Below, one piece after another: positions 62,284 through 64,000 of a DNA stretch of 64,000 nucleotides. Below the pieces are notes generated by a model. It was not told the origin of the DNA and searched no databases. It was given only the letters and a program-made list of their open reading frames with translations. The DNA comes from an uncultured Lewinella sp. (GTDB taxonomy: Bacteria > Bacteroidota > Bacteroidia > Chitinophagales > Saprospiraceae), in assembly GCA_913057725.1 (NCBI GenBank), contig CAJXOS010000009.1:1-64000 (forward strand), written 5' to 3'. How positions within the stretch are numbered: the first letter of the stretch is position 1; the number at the start of each line of letters is the position of its first letter. Both the position numbers and the translations under genes were made by a program.

Positions 62284-63717
62284 CTAGAATTCAGCTAAAC
62301 GCGGAGCTCGTGGGAAAGGAATAACGTCACGAATGTTGGTCATTCCGGTGATGAACTGAACCATACGGCCAAAGCCCAACCCGAAGCCTGCGTGTGGAGC
62401 GCCGCCAAAACGACGAAGGTCAAGGTACCACCACAGTTCTTCCTCAGGGATGTCCATCTCCTTCATTCTCTCGAGTAAAACGCTCTGGCGTTCTTCCCGC
62501 TGTGAACCACCGATTACCTCGCCAATGTATGGGAAGAGAACATCCATTGCAGCAACGGTCTTGTCATCATCGTTCATACGCATGTAGAACGCCTTGATAT
62601 CCTTCGGATAGTCACGAACAATGACTGGCTTCTTGAAGTGCTTCTCTACAAGGAAGCGCTCATGTTCAGCTTGCAAGTCAGCACCCCAATGTGGCTCAAA
62701 CTCGAATTTGCCCTTCTTGAAAGGCTTACTACGGCGCAGTAATTCAATCGCCTCGGTATAGGTGATGCGTTCGAACTCGTTGTCCACAACAAAGCGCAAC
62801 ATTTCAATTAAGCCCATTGGGCGGCGTTGTGCTTGTGGTAAGTTCTTTTCAGCATCTTGAATACGTTTATCTAGCAACTCCAAGTCTCCTGCGAAATGAT
62901 CAAGCACGTAGGTGATGAGGTACTTTACAAAGTCCTCAGCCAGATCCATATCGTTATCAAGATCGAAGAAAGCGACCTCTGGTTCAATCATCCAGAACTC
63001 CGACAAGTGTCTGGTGGTGTTAGAGTTTTCGGCACGGAAAGTAGGACCAAAGGTGTATACTTTGCCCAATGCCAATGCTCCAATCTCTGCTTGCAGCTGG
63101 CCAGATACCGTCAAGTTGGTAGGCTTACCAAAGAAGTCTTGGTTGTAGTCCACCTGTTGATCTTCCGTCATGGGGGTATCAGCTGGATCAAGAGTGCTTA
63201 CGCGGAACATTTCTCCCGCACCCTCCGCATCGCTACCCGTAATGATTGGAGTATGGTAGTAATAGTAACCACGATCGTTGAAGTACTTGTGTACGGCATA
63301 GGCAACAGCATGGCGAATGCGGAAAACGGCACTAAATGTAGCCGTACGCGTACGCAGGTGTGCATGCTCGCGCAAGAATTCTACGGTCTGCTTTTTTGCC
63401 TGTAGTGGGTACTCGTCCAAATTATTCTCACCTAGAATCTCAAGACTTTTGGCAACAACTTCTACGTCTTGGCCTGCCCCTTGGCTTTTTACCACAGTAC
63501 CTGTAACACTAATACAAGAGTGAAACTTAATGCTGTTGATAAGCTCTTCAGGGAAATTCTCAAAATCAACCACGATCTGTAGTGTCTGAGAAGTTGATCC
63601 ATCAAATAAAGCAATAAAGCGGCGTCCTCTATACGCACGCACCCACCCCATAACGGTTACCTCCGAATCGAGAGGCGGGTTCTGTAGTACTTTCGTGATC
63701 TCTGTTCTGGTGATCAT
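62284..63717 (-). CDS. asnS: Asparagine-tRNA ligase
   Basis: ATG at 63717 (MITRTEITKVLQNPP) fits the family start better than the one ten codons upstream (63747). The class II synthetase charges tRNA-Asn. An OB-fold anticodon domain (VTVMGWVRAYRGRRFIALFD) is followed by the catalytic core with motif 2 FGPTFRAENSNTTRHLSEFW and MIEPEVAF, and motif 3 GGAPHAGFGLGFGRMVQFI. The ending DVIPFPRAP is typical. Length (477 residues) is as expected. A TATCTTCG box lies upstream at 63833-63840 on the minus strand. Confidence 0.96.
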   Translation of the reverse strand: MITRTEITKVLQNPPLDSEVTVMGWVRAYRGRRFIALFDGSTSQTLQIVVDFENFPEELINSIKFHSCISVTGTVVKSQGAGQDVEVVAKSLEILGENNLDEYPLQAKKQTVEFLREHAHLRTRTATFSAVFRIRHAVAYAVHKYFNDRGYYYYHTPIITGSDAEGAGEMFRVSTLDPADTPMTEDQQVDYNQDFFGKPTNLTVSGQLQAEIGALALGKVYTFGPTFRAENSNTTRHLSEFWMIEPEVAFFDLDNDMDLAEDFVKYLITYVLDHFAGDLELLDKRIQDAEKNLPQAQRRPMGLIEMLRFVVDNEFERITYTEAIELLRRSKPFKKGKFEFEPHWGADLQAEHERFLVEKHFKKPVIVRDYPKDIKAFYMRMNDDDKTVAAMDVLFPYIGEVIGGSQREERQSVLLERMKEMDIPEEELWWYLDLRRFGGAPHAGFGLGFGRMVQFITGMTNIRDVIPFPRAPRLAEF

Positions 63718-63847
63718 TACCCTATCATTTTTCCTGCTACTAACCATCGTTTTGAAAAGATAGTTTCGCAGTCTTGGAAATTCTACATGGCCTTAGACCT
63801 GGCGTCTAATAGCCACTTTGCGAATTAAAGCGCGAAGATAGGAATAA

Positions 63848-63874
63848 GCTGGCATCTGTGGTTCTAATGCCAGC
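63848..63874 (-). terminator. Hairpin between the edge gene and asnS
   Basis: GCTGGCAT (63848-63855) and ATGCCAGC (63867-63874) pair perfectly around an 11-base loop. It lies after the stop of the minus-strand gene at the window edge and before asnS, as a terminator would. The T-tail on the minus side is short (TTATTCC). Confidence 0.45.
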
Positions 63875-63909
63875 AAATTTTAAGGGTATGCGATTCTACG
63901 GCCTTTTTA

Positions 63910-64000
63910 CTACTGACGGTAGTAGCTAGCCAGCTCATATTCTGGCGCTAAAGGACGTTCTTGAACGGTTGCTGTCTGAGGAATAATGCCCTGTAGCGCA
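63910..64000 (-). CDS. 3' end of a gene cut by the window edge
   Basis: The last 29 codons of a minus-strand frame end in TAG at 63910-63912. The tail reads ALQGIIPQTATVQERPLAPE, then YELASYYRQ, and looks like real coding sequence. The family cannot be told from this stretch. It is followed by a hairpin and then by asnS on the same strand. Confidence 0.5.
   Translation of the reverse strand, partial: ALQGIIPQTATVQERPLAPEYELASYYRQ

Overview
The window looks like a chromosomal segment from a member of the Bacteroidota, most likely the Saprospiria (Lewinella or Haliscomenobacter relatives). The evidence is: six secreted proteins carrying, or once carrying, a C-terminal type IX secretion (T9SS) sorting domain; a DUF4835/PorD-type gene; BamD next to a Bacteroidota-type RNA polymerase omega; a TonB-dependent receptor with an N-terminal carboxypeptidase-regulatory-like domain; and -7 boxes of the TAnnTTTG type. 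No rRNA, tRNA, CRISPR array, integrase or transposase was seen.

Layout. 1-32 is the edge of a dispersed palindromic repeat. 375-1690 is an ECF sigma/anti-sigma pair. 1698-9127 holds large secreted proteins: an FG-GAP/ASPIC protein, a five-heme cytochrome, a PGRP amidase and a two-domain NTF2-like protein. 9296-15475 has a DUF3089 lipoprotein, an orphan histidine kinase, a TonB receptor, a TMEM220-like protein and a Tat-exported sugar isomerase-like lipoprotein. 15679-17324 is adk-obgE. 18266-27831 contains a short AOS-type aminotransferase, the RDD/SpoIIM/DUF4129/DUF4350/MoxR/DUF58 envelope cluster and a YcaQ/AlkX-type DNA glycosylase. 28689-35372 is a tight four-gene minus-strand operon: UvrD helicase with RecB-type nuclease, GH13 hydrolase, periplasmic beta-lactamase-like hydrolase, and a small protein that reads as an effector-associated domain (EAD11-like) fused to a phage abortive-infection (PutAbiC-like) domain. 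35454-41754 has glutaminase, an LRR/BRCT-like protein, a GNAT-like enzyme, a GT4 glycosyltransferase, a PepSY protein and dapD. 41863-48872 includes a GH9 cellulase whose T9SS tail is cut by an in-frame stop, a DoxX-like membrane protein, a cohesin/dockerin-like protein and DUF3137. 49018-57184 runs bamD, rpoZ, a sugar dehydrogenase/cytochrome c fusion, coaBC, porD and a DinB protein. 57233 to the end has a sterol desaturase, YjjG nucleotidase, HD protein, a divergent EF-G, asnS and the 3' end of one more gene.

How it fits together. Most of the segment is housekeeping and envelope biology of a polymer-degrading, T9SS-using bacterium. The unusual items are: (1) the EAD/PutAbiC gene translationally coupled to a serine hydrolase, the best candidate for an undescribed conflict or cell-suicide module; (2) the GH9 gene with its sorting signal split by a TAA; (3) a roughly 102-nt cloverleaf-like repeat with a second, partial copy at the left window edge; (4) period-8 GT-rich tandem repeats that start directly at the TAG stop codon of two unrelated minus-strand genes; (5) a stand-alone copy of the N-terminal module of the PGRP amidase.

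All family names come from reading motifs by eye. No database search was run.
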